The notes: generated by a model not told the origin, from the letters alone. Numbered from the stretch's first letter, positions 16,573-25,865 are shown. The stretch is 64,000 bases of DNA from Blautia sp900556555 (GCA_964250615.1 CAXUGM010000016.1), one strand, 5' to 3'. Program-made: numbers and translations.

Positions 16573-16980
16573 TCAAGAACTTTTTTTCCTTTTTTCTTCT
16601 TCTAAACATTGTTTACAGATACCATACAATGTAGTTCTGTGAGCAGAAAATTTTCCGTTAATATCTTCGGATGCTTTCTCTACAACACAGTCTATTTCCG
16701 GTATTTCAATGTCCTGGATGCAATGACAGTGGGTACAGATAAAATGGCTGTGAGGTTTGGTATTGCAGTCAAACCTATCTGGCCCGTTATCTATGGAAAT
16801 CTTTGTGATTTCCCCCAGTTCTACAAGAAGAGAAAGGTTACGGTAAACAGTCCCCAGACTGATGTTAGGAAATTCTTCTTTCATCACACCGTAGATGCTG
16901 TCCGCAGTGGGGTGTTCTTTACAGCTTCTTACATATTCACGTATGCATTCTCTTTGCCGGCTGTATTTTAAAGTAGCCAT
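16573..16980 (-). CDS. perR: peroxide-responsive Fur family repressor
   Basis: A 135-residue Fur-type protein with a winged helix (GTVYRNLSLL near residue 43), regulatory metal ligands matching PerR (His23, Asp71, His77, His79) and two structural zinc pairs (Cys82/Cys85 and Cys122/Cys125). PerR senses hydrogen peroxide by oxidation of a metal-binding His. The RFD triplet and the rubrerythrin neighbours favour PerR over Fur or Zur. An imperfect copy of the adjacent palindrome lies 41 bp upstream, suggesting autoregulation. Confidence 0.87.
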   Translation of the reverse strand: MATLKYSRQRECIREYVRSCKEHPTADSIYGVMKEEFPNISLGTVYRNLSLLVELGEITKISIDNGPDRFDCNTKPHSHFICTHCHCIQDIEIPEIDCVVEKASEDINGKFSAHRTTLYGICKQCLEEEKRKKSS

Positions 16981-17020
16981 CTGCTCTCCTTTCTATCTGC
17001 CATAAGAAGATTTGGCTGAT

Positions 17021-17047
17021 TAATAATAGTAATTGTTACTGGTATTA
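17021..17047. promoter_or_regulatory. imperfect PerR/Fur-type palindrome upstream of perR
   Basis: TAATAGTAAT-T-GTTACT.. shares its left arm exactly with the perfect palindrome at 16526. Ten of thirteen positions pair about the centre at 17034. It sits 41 bp upstream of the perR start. Confidence 0.62.
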
Positions 17048-17099
17048 AGATAACATACTTGATTAAAAATGTCAAGTATAAAAGTAAAGATTTATCCTC

Positions 17100-17129
17100 T
17101 TGAAGAGCAGATGATTTATAAGGTACAAT
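17100..17129 (+). promoter_or_regulatory. SigA-type promoter of diguanylate cyclase gene
   Basis: TTGAAG (17100-17105) and TACAAT (17124-17129) are separated by 18 bases, 33 bases before the start codon. Confidence 0.6.
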
Positions 17130-17161
17130 AGGAAATATAAAAAAGAGGAAAAGGTGGATTT

Positions 17162-19423
17162 ATGGACAAAAAGAATGCATGGATTGTATTTAAGACATTG
17201 GGACTGATTATGTCCATCGTTTTAATTGTTACATATATCGGCATACTTTTAGGTGATTTTGAAAAAGATGTCAGACAGGAAGAGACCAGAAGCGTTGTAT
17301 CTTCTATGGCAGACTTATCTGACCAGGCAGCAGAAATTGTGGAAGAAAGGGTGAGTTCTGCCTTAAATACCATGGAACATTCCTCCAGGCTTTTGAGCAG
17401 CAGGGATGATTTTCAGACCGGGGAAGTAATAGAACGTCTGGGAAGAACACTGTTAGATGTAGATACAGGACTGGAACGGTTTGGAATTGCCCTGCCGGAT
17501 GGTTCGAGTAAGGTCAGCAATGGCGAGAGCGTAAATGTATCTGACAGAGATTTTTTCACGGAGAGCATGAAAGGAAAAACCTATGTCAGCAGTTCTATGA
17601 AATCAAAGCTGGATGATATAGATGTATTTTTCCTTTCCGTACCCGTGTTTGATTCGCAGGGTGAAGTGAAAGGAGTTCTGTACGGCGTTATTGAAACAAA
17701 CCAGTTTAAGGTTTATAAAAGCATAGAACTGGAAAAGAGAAGCCAGAATATCTATATTATTGATATTCAAGGAAATTATATCAGCCAGTTTATGGGTGCA
17801 GAGGCGATTCTCAATCAGAATAATTTCTTTAGTGACATTAAAGAGAAGAAAAGCTCAGTTCCTGCAAAAGATATAGTAAAGAACATGGAACAGGGAGAAT
17901 CTACTTATCTGGAAATAAAAAATAAAGAAGAGAGCGCATATGTTTATGTAAGCCCTAGCAATATCGAGGACTGGTACATTGTAACTGTGGTAAGTGAAGA
18001 TGTGATCAGCGACAAGGTATCCCATCTTCAGAAACATGCGTTAGAATTTATTACCAGCATTACAGTTCTGATGATGCCTTTCCTGGCAGGATATTTTCTG
18101 GTGATTTCTCTTGAAAAACGTAAGACAGAAAAAATCAATCAGGAACTAAGAATCAGGGATAGTATTTTCCAGATTGCTACTGCGGAAATGGAAAGTTTTG
18201 TATTTCTGTATGATGCAATGAAAGATGAAGTCGACTTTATGAGTGAAAATATCGAAACTCTGGAATTGCCAAGATGTGTGGAGCATGTCTCAGCAGAAAT
18301 TGTGCATTATTTCTCAAGTGCGAATGCCAAGACCATGGAAGATTTTGTAGAAACTGTAAAAAAAGATCTGCATGACGGAAAAGAAAATTCTGAGAGGGAG
18401 CTTCAGATTCATAAGCCGGAAGAAGAGTTATATTATCAGATCAAAATGATGCATTTATATGATGCAAAGAAACGGCCTGTGCGTTCTATTGGAATGATCT
18501 ATGATGTGACAGAGCAGAAACGAAAAGAACTTTTATTAAGAAGAGAAGAAAAGCTGCGGAATCTGTTTATGGCAGATACCATTGCTTTTTATGAGATTGA
18601 TATAGCTAAGGATAGGGTTGTAAGAGAATGTGCTAATCAAAAAAAGGAAGCAGGAACTTACTCAGATATCCTGGAACAGTTTGTAGAAAAGAGAGTGGTA
18701 GAACAATATCAGGACAGATTAAGAGAGCTCTGCTCATTGGAATATATGAAGAAATGCTTCCAGCAGCAGATTTATGATTATTCAGTAGAATATGAATATG
18801 TGCGAAATGATGGCTCTCTGTACTGGGTGGCATGTGAGATGCATCTGGAAGAGGAAAAAGGAAAACAGAAAGCATTTATGACAGTCAGGGACATTGATAA
18901 TAAGAAACGCAGGGAGCTTCATTTAGAAAAGCAGGCTGTTTTTGATGCACTTACCCAGGTATATAACCGCAGTGCAGGAATTAACCGGATTAGTAAGGCT
19001 TTGGAAATGATGCAGCCGGAAGATCTCAGTGCCTTTTTAATCCTGGATCTTGATAATTTCAAACAGGTGAATGACAGTCTGGGTCATATGGTAGGTGACC
19101 AGGTACTTGTGGATGTGGCAAAGATTATGAAGACACATTTTAGGAATTATGATGTGGTTTGCCGTCTTGGTGGAGACGAGTTTATAGTTTTTGTCCAGAG
19201 ATTACCTATAGAAGCCCTGGATAAAATTATAAATAGTCTTTTAAGAAAGTTAATGCTTACTTACGGTGCAGAAGGGAAAGAAGTTACCATCAGTGCATCG
19301 GTAGGTGCAGCACTTGCACCGGTGCATGGAACGAACTTCACGCAGCTTTATGAAAAAGCAGACAGTGCATTGTATCAGGTGAAAAAATCTAGCAAAAATG
19401 ATTATATGGTCTATAAGGAGTAA
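17162..19423 (+). CDS. membrane diguanylate cyclase with Cache sensor and PAS domains
   Basis: A 753-residue protein: membrane helix (about 8-30), outside double-Cache-like sensor (about 35-290), second helix (about 298-316), two PAS-like domains (about 335-455 and 460-580) and a GGDEF domain (about 590-750). The active loop GGDEF (670-674) is intact, and an RxxD product-inhibition site (661-664) lies five residues before it. It should make cyclic di-GMP in response to an outside ligand and be feedback-inhibited. It faces a type IV pilus gene set, a common target of c-di-GMP. There is no EAL domain. Confidence 0.92.
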   Translation: MDKKNAWIVFKTLGLIMSIVLIVTYIGILLGDFEKDVRQEETRSVVSSMADLSDQAAEIVEERVSSALNTMEHSSRLLSSRDDFQTGEVIERLGRTLLDVDTGLERFGIALPDGSSKVSNGESVNVSDRDFFTESMKGKTYVSSSMKSKLDDIDVFFLSVPVFDSQGEVKGVLYGVIETNQFKVYKSIELEKRSQNIYIIDIQGNYISQFMGAEAILNQNNFFSDIKEKKSSVPAKDIVKNMEQGESTYLEIKNKEESAYVYVSPSNIEDWYIVTVVSEDVISDKVSHLQKHALEFITSITVLMMPFLAGYFLVISLEKRKTEKINQELRIRDSIFQIATAEMESFVFLYDAMKDEVDFMSENIETLELPRCVEHVSAEIVHYFSSANAKTMEDFVETVKKDLHDGKENSERELQIHKPEEELYYQIKMMHLYDAKKRPVRSIGMIYDVTEQKRKELLLRREEKLRNLFMADTIAFYEIDIAKDRVVRECANQKKEAGTYSDILEQFVEKRVVEQYQDRLRELCSLEYMKKCFQQQIYDYSVEYEYVRNDGSLYWVACEMHLEEEKGKQKAFMTVRDIDNKKRRELHLEKQAVFDALTQVYNRSAGINRISKALEMMQPEDLSAFLILDLDNFKQVNDSLGHMVGDQVLVDVAKIMKTHFRNYDVVCRLGGDEFIVFVQRLPIEALDKIINSLLRKLMLTYGAEGKEVTISASVGAALAPVHGTNFTQLYEKADSALYQVKKSSKNDYMVYKE

Positions 19424-19430
19424 TAAAGAA

Positions 19431-19476
19431 TGGCAGGAATTCCAGTGCCCGTTTGGGGGCATCTGAATTCCTGCCA
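19431..19476. terminator. bidirectional terminator between dgc and pilT
   Basis: A perfect 12-base stem (TGGCAGGAATTC with GAATTCCTGCCA) plus an inner GCCC/GGGGGC stem, between convergent genes. Confidence 0.88.
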
Positions 19477-19482
19477 TATATT

Positions 19483-20547
19483 TTAGCGGGGAAGTTTTTT
19501 GCTCAGCATATCTACGTTAGAAGCATAGGTCAGAGCTGTATCCCGGGTGATTTTTCCTGCGCGGCAAAGGTTCAGAAGACTGGTATCCATGGAAACCATA
19601 GAAGGATTGTTCATGGAAGAATAGAGCACACCGTCAATCTGAGGGATTTTATTATCACGGATCATATTCCGGATAGCAGGAGTCACAGTCATGATTTCAA
19701 ATGCGGCTGTCATTTTTCCGTCTGTGGATGGGACAAGCTGCTGGGAAACTACGGCCTGGAGCACCATAGAAAGCTGAATGGCAATCTGCCGCTGCTGGTT
19801 AGGCGGAAATACGTCAATGATACGGTCAATGGTATTGGCGGCTCCTATGGTGTGCAGGGTAGAAATGATTAAATGTCCTGTTTCTGCGGCTGTCATAGCC
19901 ACATTGGTGGTTTCGTAGTCTCTCATTTCTCCCAGTAGGATAACATCGGGGCTTTGCCGCAGGGCAGCTCTTAATGCTGTTACATAACTCTGGGTATCCA
20001 GGTTCACCTCTCTTTGGCTGACAATACTCTTTTTGTGAGGATGAAGGAATTCCAGTGGGTCTTCCAAAGTGATGATATGCCGCTCCATGGTATTATTGAT
20101 TTTGTCCACCATGCAGGCCAGAGTCGTGGATTTTCCACTGCCTGCCGGACCGGTTACTAAGACCAGACCTTTGTTCAGGCTGCCGAAATCAATGACCTGA
20201 TCCGGAATCCCAAGTTCGTGAGGCTCTGGGAGGGAGAAAGTAATTACACGGATAACAGCAGCGATGGAGCCCCTTTGACGGAAGGTATTTACACGGAATC
20301 TGGAAACACCTTTTAGAGCGAAGGAGAAGTCATCATCTCCTGTATCAAAGAGCTGCTGGATATCCCGGTGGTTGGCAAGTTCATAAATCTGTTTTACCAA
20401 ATCAAGAGTATCATCAGGAAGAAGTTTCATGTCATTGACTCTTTTGATGGAGCCGTGGAGACGGTAGGAAAGCGGAAGCCCGGCAACGAGAAAAATATCG
20501 GAAGCCTGGGCATTTGAGGCAGTTTCGAGTAATTCTTTGATATTCAT
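19483..20547 (-). CDS. pilT: type IV pilus retraction ATPase
   Basis: A 354-residue secretion ATPase of the PilT class. Walker A is GPAGSGKST (133-141), the Asp-box region is TLEDPLEF, Walker B is in LGEMRD, and the His box is STLHT. PilT powers pilus retraction and twitching. In this locus it is the last gene of a minus-strand operon of pilus-like genes. No PilB/GspE extension ATPase, prepilin peptidase or PilM/N/O is in the window. Confidence 0.9.
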   Translation of the reverse strand: MNIKELLETASNAQASDIFLVAGLPLSYRLHGSIKRVNDMKLLPDDTLDLVKQIYELANHRDIQQLFDTGDDDFSFALKGVSRFRVNTFRQRGSIAAVIRVITFSLPEPHELGIPDQVIDFGSLNKGLVLVTGPAGSGKSTTLACMVDKINNTMERHIITLEDPLEFLHPHKKSIVSQREVNLDTQSYVTALRAALRQSPDVILLGEMRDYETTNVAMTAAETGHLIISTLHTIGAANTIDRIIDVFPPNQQRQIAIQLSMVLQAVVSQQLVPSTDGKMTAAFEIMTVTPAIRNMIRDNKIPQIDGVLYSSMNNPSMVSMDTSLLNLCRAGKITRDTALTYASNVDMLSKKLPR

Positions 20548-20560
20548 AAGGAACCTCCTT

Positions 20561-21034
20561 TTACATTAGATTCAGGGTGGTGTCTCCATCCCATTCTTCG
20601 GTGGAAATTTCCTGCCAGGAAGTGATGGTGTAGAGAGAATCTCCCTCTTTTTCCGGTATTTTCAGGGAAAGAGAAATATGCAGAGCCTGGTTTTCGTTCA
20701 TGGGGATCTCATAGGAAATCTCAGGAAAAGCAGAAAAATCAATACCTTCCAGGTTCTCAAGCTCCTTTGGAATGGAATCTAAACAATTCTCTTTGTTTTC
20801 TAAATAGTTTTTTTCTAAAATCTGGTCAATTTTATCCAGGATTTCTTCCGCTTTGTTCGAGGCTTCATAATAATTCTCAGTCCTCTGGGCAATTTTTTGA
20901 CTGTAAGCAAAATCTTTGTTGGCACTTGCTACAGACAGAACGGCAAAGGTCACAAGACACAGGATAATAAAAATAACCAGCATGGATGCAGAACCGATAT
21001 TTACACCGGGATAGTTTTTCTTTTCGTTTTTCAT
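20561..21034 (-). CDS. hypothetical pilus-operon membrane protein
   Basis: A 157-residue protein with one N-terminal hydrophobic helix (about 14-38) and a polar C-terminal domain. The arrangement is like a minor pilin, but there is no prepilin cleavage motif. It is 13 bases from pilT and 5 from the upstream gene, so co-transcribed. I recognise no family. Confidence 0.7.
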   Translation of the reverse strand: MKNEKKNYPGVNIGSASMLVIFIILCLVTFAVLSVASANKDFAYSQKIAQRTENYYEASNKAEEILDKIDQILEKNYLENKENCLDSIPKELENLEGIDFSAFPEISYEIPMNENQALHISLSLKIPEKEGDSLYTITSWQEISTEEWDGDTTLNLM

Positions 21035-21039
21035 CTGTG

Positions 21040-21489
21040 TCAGTTCCCTCCTTTCGCAGCATAAGGCAAATGTACCTTTACCGGAAGTTCATAAATGATT
21101 TCTTTTGAATCTTCAGCCGTAAGTGAAACCTGTGCAGATACCATGGTTTCCCCGGTGTCTAAGAGGACTTTCAGGAGGTAATCCGCATTTTCCTGGGAAC
21201 ATGCCTGAAATTCCTCATCATAGTAAGCCAGCAGGGAATCTTCCCGGGAAACCGTAAGCTGAGGCATAAGTTCCCGGAGGATTTCCCCTGAACCCTCACA
21301 TTGCCGTATGGATTCTGCGGCAGAGGTGCACAGGTTTACGGCAGTATTTAATTCCTTTGTCCTGGCACTGAGTAAATGGGATTTTACGAAGAGCTGCAGA
21401 CAAACACTGCTTGCCAGGGCAAAAAATACAATGGCAATGATTAATTCCATTAAAAACAAACTGGATTTGTGTGCCTGATATTTTTTCAT
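21040..21489 (-). CDS. pseudopilin-like protein with atypical processing site
   Basis: A 149-residue protein. After a short basic leader comes SS-LFLMELIIAIVFFAL, with Glu at position +5 of the presumed mature helix, as in type IV pilins. The Gly normally before the cut is Ser. The long N-terminal helix is followed by a compact polar domain. It is probably a minor pilin (PilV/GspI-like). Whether a prepilin peptidase can cut it is uncertain. Confidence 0.7.
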   Translation of the reverse strand: MKKYQAHKSSLFLMELIIAIVFFALASSVCLQLFVKSHLLSARTKELNTAVNLCTSAAESIRQCEGSGEILRELMPQLTVSREDSLLAYYDEEFQACSQENADYLLKVLLDTGETMVSAQVSLTAEDSKEIIYELPVKVHLPYAAKGGN

Positions 21490-21500
21490 AAGGTTCTCCT

Positions 21501-21983
21501 TTATCTGCTTTTGATTCCTGTAGTGATGCTGTCCTGGCTGCCGTCTTTTGTGGTGATGGTAAAACGGAACAGGGAATCAGTAACTTCTTCTGCCTGAAAG
21601 GCACTGATTTCCAGAATGTCTTTTCCTGATTCCAAAGAGGGGTCAATGCCCTCTTTTATATAAAGTTCTTTTAAATGTCCCTGATATTCGTAAATATAAG
21701 TACAATATTTTGTGTCATTGATGGTTTCTTCTAAGAGAAGGCAAGGTTTGTCTTCCAGTGTGTCTACAGAGACACCACCCTCAAAATCTCCCTGATGAAT
21801 CTTTTCGCTGATGTAGGAAAGGATTGTGCGGGAGGCATCCTGGTCTATGGATTCTCTGGTGGTAGACTGATAAATATTGGCTGCCAGAAGAATTACCACC
21901 AGGGAAGAAACTGCAAAGACAAAAAACAGGGAAATGGGAAAAATAAAATCAATGACATGGTTTCGCTGTTTCCCGATGTTCAT
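21501..21983 (-). CDS. DUF4860-like pilus-locus protein
   Basis: A 160-residue protein with one membrane helix (about 13-36) and an outside domain ending TITTKDGSQDSITTGIKSR. From memory it matches DUF4860 proteins, which sit in Clostridial type IV pilus operons, probably as minor pilins. The start is two bases past the end of the gspF remnant, so they overlap in translation. Confidence 0.62.
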   Translation of the reverse strand: MNIGKQRNHVIDFIFPISLFFVFAVSSLVVILLAANIYQSTTRESIDQDASRTILSYISEKIHQGDFEGGVSVDTLEDKPCLLLEETINDTKYCTYIYEYQGHLKELYIKEGIDPSLESGKDILEISAFQAEEVTDSLFRFTITTKDGSQDSITTGIKSR

Positions 21984-21985
21984 AG

Positions 21986-23063
21986 TTACCTTCCTTTCCG
22001 GATCTGTGAAGCATCTCTGGGGATGATGGTGATGTCAGGCATGATGTTTTCTCCCAGAACTTCATATCCGATAAAATATTTTTCTTTGTCATAGCGGAGG
22101 CCATAGCGTTCTTCCAGATAAGCGAGGCTTTCCGGATACTGTCCTTCCGCAGCATAGCAGTGGACAACGCTTCTTTGGATAGCCTGCTTTAAGATGTCCA
22201 GTTCTGTCTGTGATGCTTCCCGTGACATCCAGTTAATCCCAAGAGTAAAACACAGGAACAATCCCAGGAAAAGAAGAACAGAAAGTATAAAATTCCTGGA
22301 AGTACCGGTGCTGGCTGCCAGAGAAGTCATACGCCCGTAGATACCTGAAAAAATTCCGGTTTCTGTCAGGGCAGCAGAGAAATCTGTTCCCTCTGATACA
22401 AGCTTCTGGCATTCCTCCAGTTTTTTCTGAAAAGCTTCATTGTCAATCAGGCCGGCAGCAAGTTCAGCAGCATAGTCAGGGTTCAGCCCGCTGCGAAGTG
22501 CCAGGGACATGACGCCAGCGAATCTGCAAGAGGCTGTCTTATCATAAATATTCCTAAAAAACGGAATGGGATAGCTGAAACGGCGAAAAGCAACCTCGCC
22601 TTTTTGCGTCTTGGTGAAGAATAAAAATAATGCAATAATAAGCACCAGAAGCACAATTAAAACAATGGAATACCGGTTGATGGCAGTTCCAAGTCCCAGA
22701 AGTCCTTTAGAAAATCTGGTCATTTCCTGACCAAGCTGTGCAAATACCTGGTTGAAAATAGGCATAACTTTTGTGATTAAAACTAAAATTACAGCAATCA
22801 TCATGGTAATCATAATCAAAGGATAGGCGACTGCACTGCGGATGGATTTCTGAATGTTTTCCTCCTGCCGATAATGAGAGGAAAGAGAATCCATAACTTC
22901 ATCAAGACGCCCTGTCTGTTCTCCGATGTCCACCATATGAAGGGCATAAGATGGAAATACCTTCCATAGAAGAAATGCCAGAATTTAAGATCAATGCCAT
23001 CTGGCTGAAGAAAGAAGATAATTCTGTATTTGACAAAGGTTTTTGTCCACATTGTTTTTCCAT
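21986..23063 (-). pseudogene. pilC/gspF (T2SS F family) with internal deletion, frameshift and C-terminal fusion
   Basis: An ATG at 23063 with AGGAGAG upstream opens a GspF N-terminus (PLSNTELSSFFSQMALILNSG) that runs into the wrong frame near 22957. The rest of the protein continues one frame over from about 22965 (PSYALHMVDIGEQTGRLDEV), so about 30-50 codons seem to be missing. The second GspF domain breaks after RMTSLAASTGT (near 22305) and runs straight into a different hydrophobic small protein (NFILSVLLFLGLFL...), losing the usual C-terminus. A 316-codon frame from 22936 remains open. The inner-membrane platform function is probably lost. Confidence 0.72.
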
Positions 23064-23075
23064 ATGTCTCTCCTT

Positions 23076-24002
23076 TTAATAAGAATATTGTAATGTATAG
23101 TTGCTGCCGTCTCCCACATATTTCTTCACAGATTCCTTGCTGTTGCTGGAAGCCAGGGTTGGGTCCATTAATGTCCAGGTGGAGCCGTTGAATTCGATAA
23201 TGTTGTCTATCCATCCCTGTTCCTTGGTGTAGGCACTGATCCATGCATGTTTTACATCCCCGGAATATCCAATCTCCAGTTTGGTCGGGATGTTTTGTGT
23301 CCGCATCATAGATGTCATAAGAGATGCATAGTCGAAACAGATTCCAGTTCCCTGAGTGAGAGTTTCATCAACAGAAGGAAGGTATCCGTCTTTTACCTGT
23401 TCAGCTTTGACTTCATCATAGACAATGTTTTCTGTTACATAATGATAGATATTTTGGATTACTTCTAAATCGGAATAAGTGTCCGAAGCCAGTTCAGAAG
23501 CCTTTGATACCGCTTTTGTATCTGAAGTGTAGTCTACATACTGGTTTGCATATAGAAACGGCTTAAACTGGTCCGATAAAGTCACATCAATGGTCTGGGA
23601 TAGAATGATGGCATAGCTGGTGTCCACGGTATTTTCCAGAATGTTAATCTGGTAACTGCTATCTCCCTGTGTCAGTGGAGAAGCCTGGTAGTCTCCATCA
23701 ATAGAGAGAAGAGGCTGGTTTTTCGTTCCGTCAGGTGCAATAACCTGTACCCTGACCTTTGGAATGCTGCCGGTGTAAAGAACCATAAAATAACCTTCAC
23801 TGATGTTAGACACATCCAGAGTCACATTTCCTTCCTGTATAACTGTAGTTCCTGGAGCCTCTGGTATCAGCACAGAGGGGGTGTGATCTCTGGGAGTCCC
23901 CTGATGTGCTGCTTTCTTAGGTTCCTCTTTGCCGCAGGAAGAAAAAAAGACCATACAGATGCACAGAAATGAAAAATAGATTTTCTTTTTATGTTTCTCC
24001 AT
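23076..24002 (-). CDS. transglutaminase-like lipoprotein
   Basis: A 308-residue exported protein. The signal peptide ends in FFSSC (lipobox Cys23). The C-terminal half is a transglutaminase-like fold with the catalytic Cys222 in GICFDYA, His252 in KHAWI and Asp280 in LMDPT. Bacterial members are usually proteases or peptide ligases at the cell surface. It is the first gene of the pilus operon, 12 bases before gspF; such genes recur in Clostridial pilus loci, as far as I recall. Confidence 0.85.
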   Translation of the reverse strand: MEKHKKKIYFSFLCICMVFFSSCGKEEPKKAAHQGTPRDHTPSVLIPEAPGTTVIQEGNVTLDVSNISEGYFMVLYTGSIPKVRVQVIAPDGTKNQPLLSIDGDYQASPLTQGDSSYQINILENTVDTSYAIILSQTIDVTLSDQFKPFLYANQYVDYTSDTKAVSKASELASDTYSDLEVIQNIYHYVTENIVYDEVKAEQVKDGYLPSVDETLTQGTGICFDYASLMTSMMRTQNIPTKLEIGYSGDVKHAWISAYTKEQGWIDNIIEFNGSTWTLMDPTLASSNSKESVKKYVGDGSNYTLQYSY

Positions 24003-24102
24003 TCATCTAAATTCCTCCAGATTTCTGTGGTATATAAAAGAATTATACCATAGATTTAATCAGACAGTGTGGAAAAGTTTCAGAAAAAGAAATAAAAAAA
24101 GA

Positions 24103-24120
24103 GCTGTTCGTGTGAACAGC
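24103..24120 (-). terminator. terminator of hemolysin III gene
   Basis: GCTGTTC-4-GAACAGC hairpin followed by a T-run (minus direction), just after the stop of the gene at 24128. Confidence 0.8.
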
Positions 24121-24127
24121 CCCGGGA

Positions 24128-24790
24128 TTAGATCCCCATAGGAAGAATAAAGAAATACATGACAATAAAGTGACAAATGCTTCCTCCCATTACGAAGAGG
24201 TGGAAAATCTCGTGAGAACCGAAATTCTTATGATGAGAATTAAAAATAGGCAGTTTCAGTGCATAGATGACACCGCCAACCGTATAAATAATGCCGCCTG
24301 CCAGCAGCCATCCAAATCCGGCTGAAGGAAGTGCGTGAAGAATCGGTACAAAAGCGAACACACACAGCCAGCCCATGCCGATATAAATCAAAGAAGAAAA
24401 CCATTTCGGGCAGGTGATCCAGCAGGCCTTAATAACAATTCCCACAATAGCCACAGTCCATACAGCGGCACAGAGAAGATATCCTGTCTTTCCGTGAAGG
24501 GTAATGAGGCAGACCGGAGTATAACTTCCGGCAATCAGAATGAAAATCATCATATGGTCAATTTTCCGTAATCTCCGGTTTACCTTTTCTGTGGAATCCA
24601 CCGTGTGATAGATTGTGCTGGCTGCGTATAATAAAATCATACTGAGAATGAAAATACTCATGGCAATGACATAGATGCTGTCCGGCTCCCTGGCAGCCTT
24701 ATGCAGCAATGGCAAAGCGGCAAGAATTGCCATAATACAGCCAATAAAATGAGTAATTGCACTTCCCGGGTCTTTGATCTTGAATTTCAT
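24128..24790 (-). CDS. hemolysin III / PAQR family membrane protein
   Basis: A 220-residue protein with seven predicted membrane helices. Conserved metal-site residues are STIYHT near residue 60, KIDHMMIF, and HEIFHLFVMGG near the end, the YqfA/HlyIII pattern shared with adiponectin receptors. Members are likely membrane hydrolases; the hemolysin name is historical. The ATG at 24790 has AGGAG eight bases upstream; the GTG at 24799 is less likely. Confidence 0.88.
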   Translation of the reverse strand: MKFKIKDPGSAITHFIGCIMAILAALPLLHKAAREPDSIYVIAMSIFILSMILLYAASTIYHTVDSTEKVNRRLRKIDHMMIFILIAGSYTPVCLITLHGKTGYLLCAAVWTVAIVGIVIKACWITCPKWFSSLIYIGMGWLCVFAFVPILHALPSAGFGWLLAGGIIYTVGGVIYALKLPIFNSHHKNFGSHEIFHLFVMGGSICHFIVMYFFILPMGI

Positions 24791-24903
24791 AGTTACCACT
24801 CCTGTCCTTTTTATTTAGTATATGAAACCTGATAAAAGATATTTGTAAATTTTATATGTAGTTTTAAATACTACGTCTTGATATATGTATATTACACCTG
24901 ATT

Positions 24904-25746
24904 TTAGGAAATTGCAAGAGGGTAGTTGTAGTTTTTTTCTTGTTGAAAGTTCTGGCGGAAAGTCCTGGGGGTGTAGCCCACATATTTTTTAAAATAATTT
25001 GAAAATGCCGGGGCGTCTTTAAAGCCACAGGAAAAGGAGATTTCCGTGATGGTATAAGAAGAATTGCAAAGCATCTGTGTGGCAATCCTAAGTCTATGCT
25101 GCAAGAGATATTGCTTTGGAGAGAGGCTGGATTGTTCCATGAAAATTTTGTACAGATAGGTTCTGTCAATGCCAACAAACCGTGCAATATCCGAGATGCG
25201 GATAGGGTAAGTATAATTGTTTTCTATGTATTCCTTTGCCTTTCGGAAGTATTGTGCGGAATAATCGTCTTTGGCAATGGCGTGCGGATGGGACATACAG
25301 GATAATAAAAGAAGCAGGTTTCCCAGCGGATTCAGGGGCGTTTTCCAGGAGGTACGGAAACTTTCTAATAAGTCTTCCATACCGCGTATGACCTGTTCTT
25401 TTTCTTTGTCTGAGTCAGTGGTAAAGATGCAGGAATCTGCAAAAACGGTCTGTTCCAGGACTTCTTTGCAGGATTTTCCGTCAAAACCAACCCAGGCATA
25501 GCTCCAGGGGTCTTCCGTATCTGCCCGGTAGAAGGTAGATTCCATAGGAGGAATCAGGAACGCACTTCCCTTTTCTAAATGATACGTTTTTCCGTCTTTC
25601 TGATAAATTCCCTTTCCATCTAAAATAACGTGGAGCAGATAGTGTGGACGGATTGCAGGACCGAAGGCATGGCCTGGTTCGCAGTGTTCCATATCACAAA
25701 AATAGACTGCCAGAGCAGACTGCTCTGAAATTTTTTTAGAATTCAT
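24904..25746 (-). CDS. AraC family transcriptional regulator, raffinose type
   Basis: A 280-residue protein with an N-terminal AraC-type arm (PHYLLHVILDGKGIYQ, WSYAWVGF) and two C-terminal helix-turn-helix motifs (ISDIARFVGIDRTYLYKIFME and ITEISFSCGFKDAPAFSNYFKKYVG). The PWSYAWVGFDG stretch is typical of regulators of raffinose/melibiose genes (MsmR/RafR class). It is divergent from the HAD-alpha-galactosidase-GH31 operon at 25925, which it likely controls. The melA-side regulator at 37139 is a second paralogue. Confidence 0.87.
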   Translation of the reverse strand: MNSKKISEQSALAVYFCDMEHCEPGHAFGPAIRPHYLLHVILDGKGIYQKDGKTYHLEKGSAFLIPPMESTFYRADTEDPWSYAWVGFDGKSCKEVLEQTVFADSCIFTTDSDKEKEQVIRGMEDLLESFRTSWKTPLNPLGNLLLLLSCMSHPHAIAKDDYSAQYFRKAKEYIENNYTYPIRISDIARFVGIDRTYLYKIFMEQSSLSPKQYLLQHRLRIATQMLCNSSYTITEISFSCGFKDAPAFSNYFKKYVGYTPRTFRQNFQQEKNYNYPLAIS

Positions 25747-25865
25747 GAATCAGTTCCTCTCTATAAATGCAACAAATCAACAAGTTTTAAAATCAAATGG
25801 GCATGGAATGTGGATAAGAGAATTATATAATAAAAACAATGTGGAAAGCAAATGGAGATTTCGCA

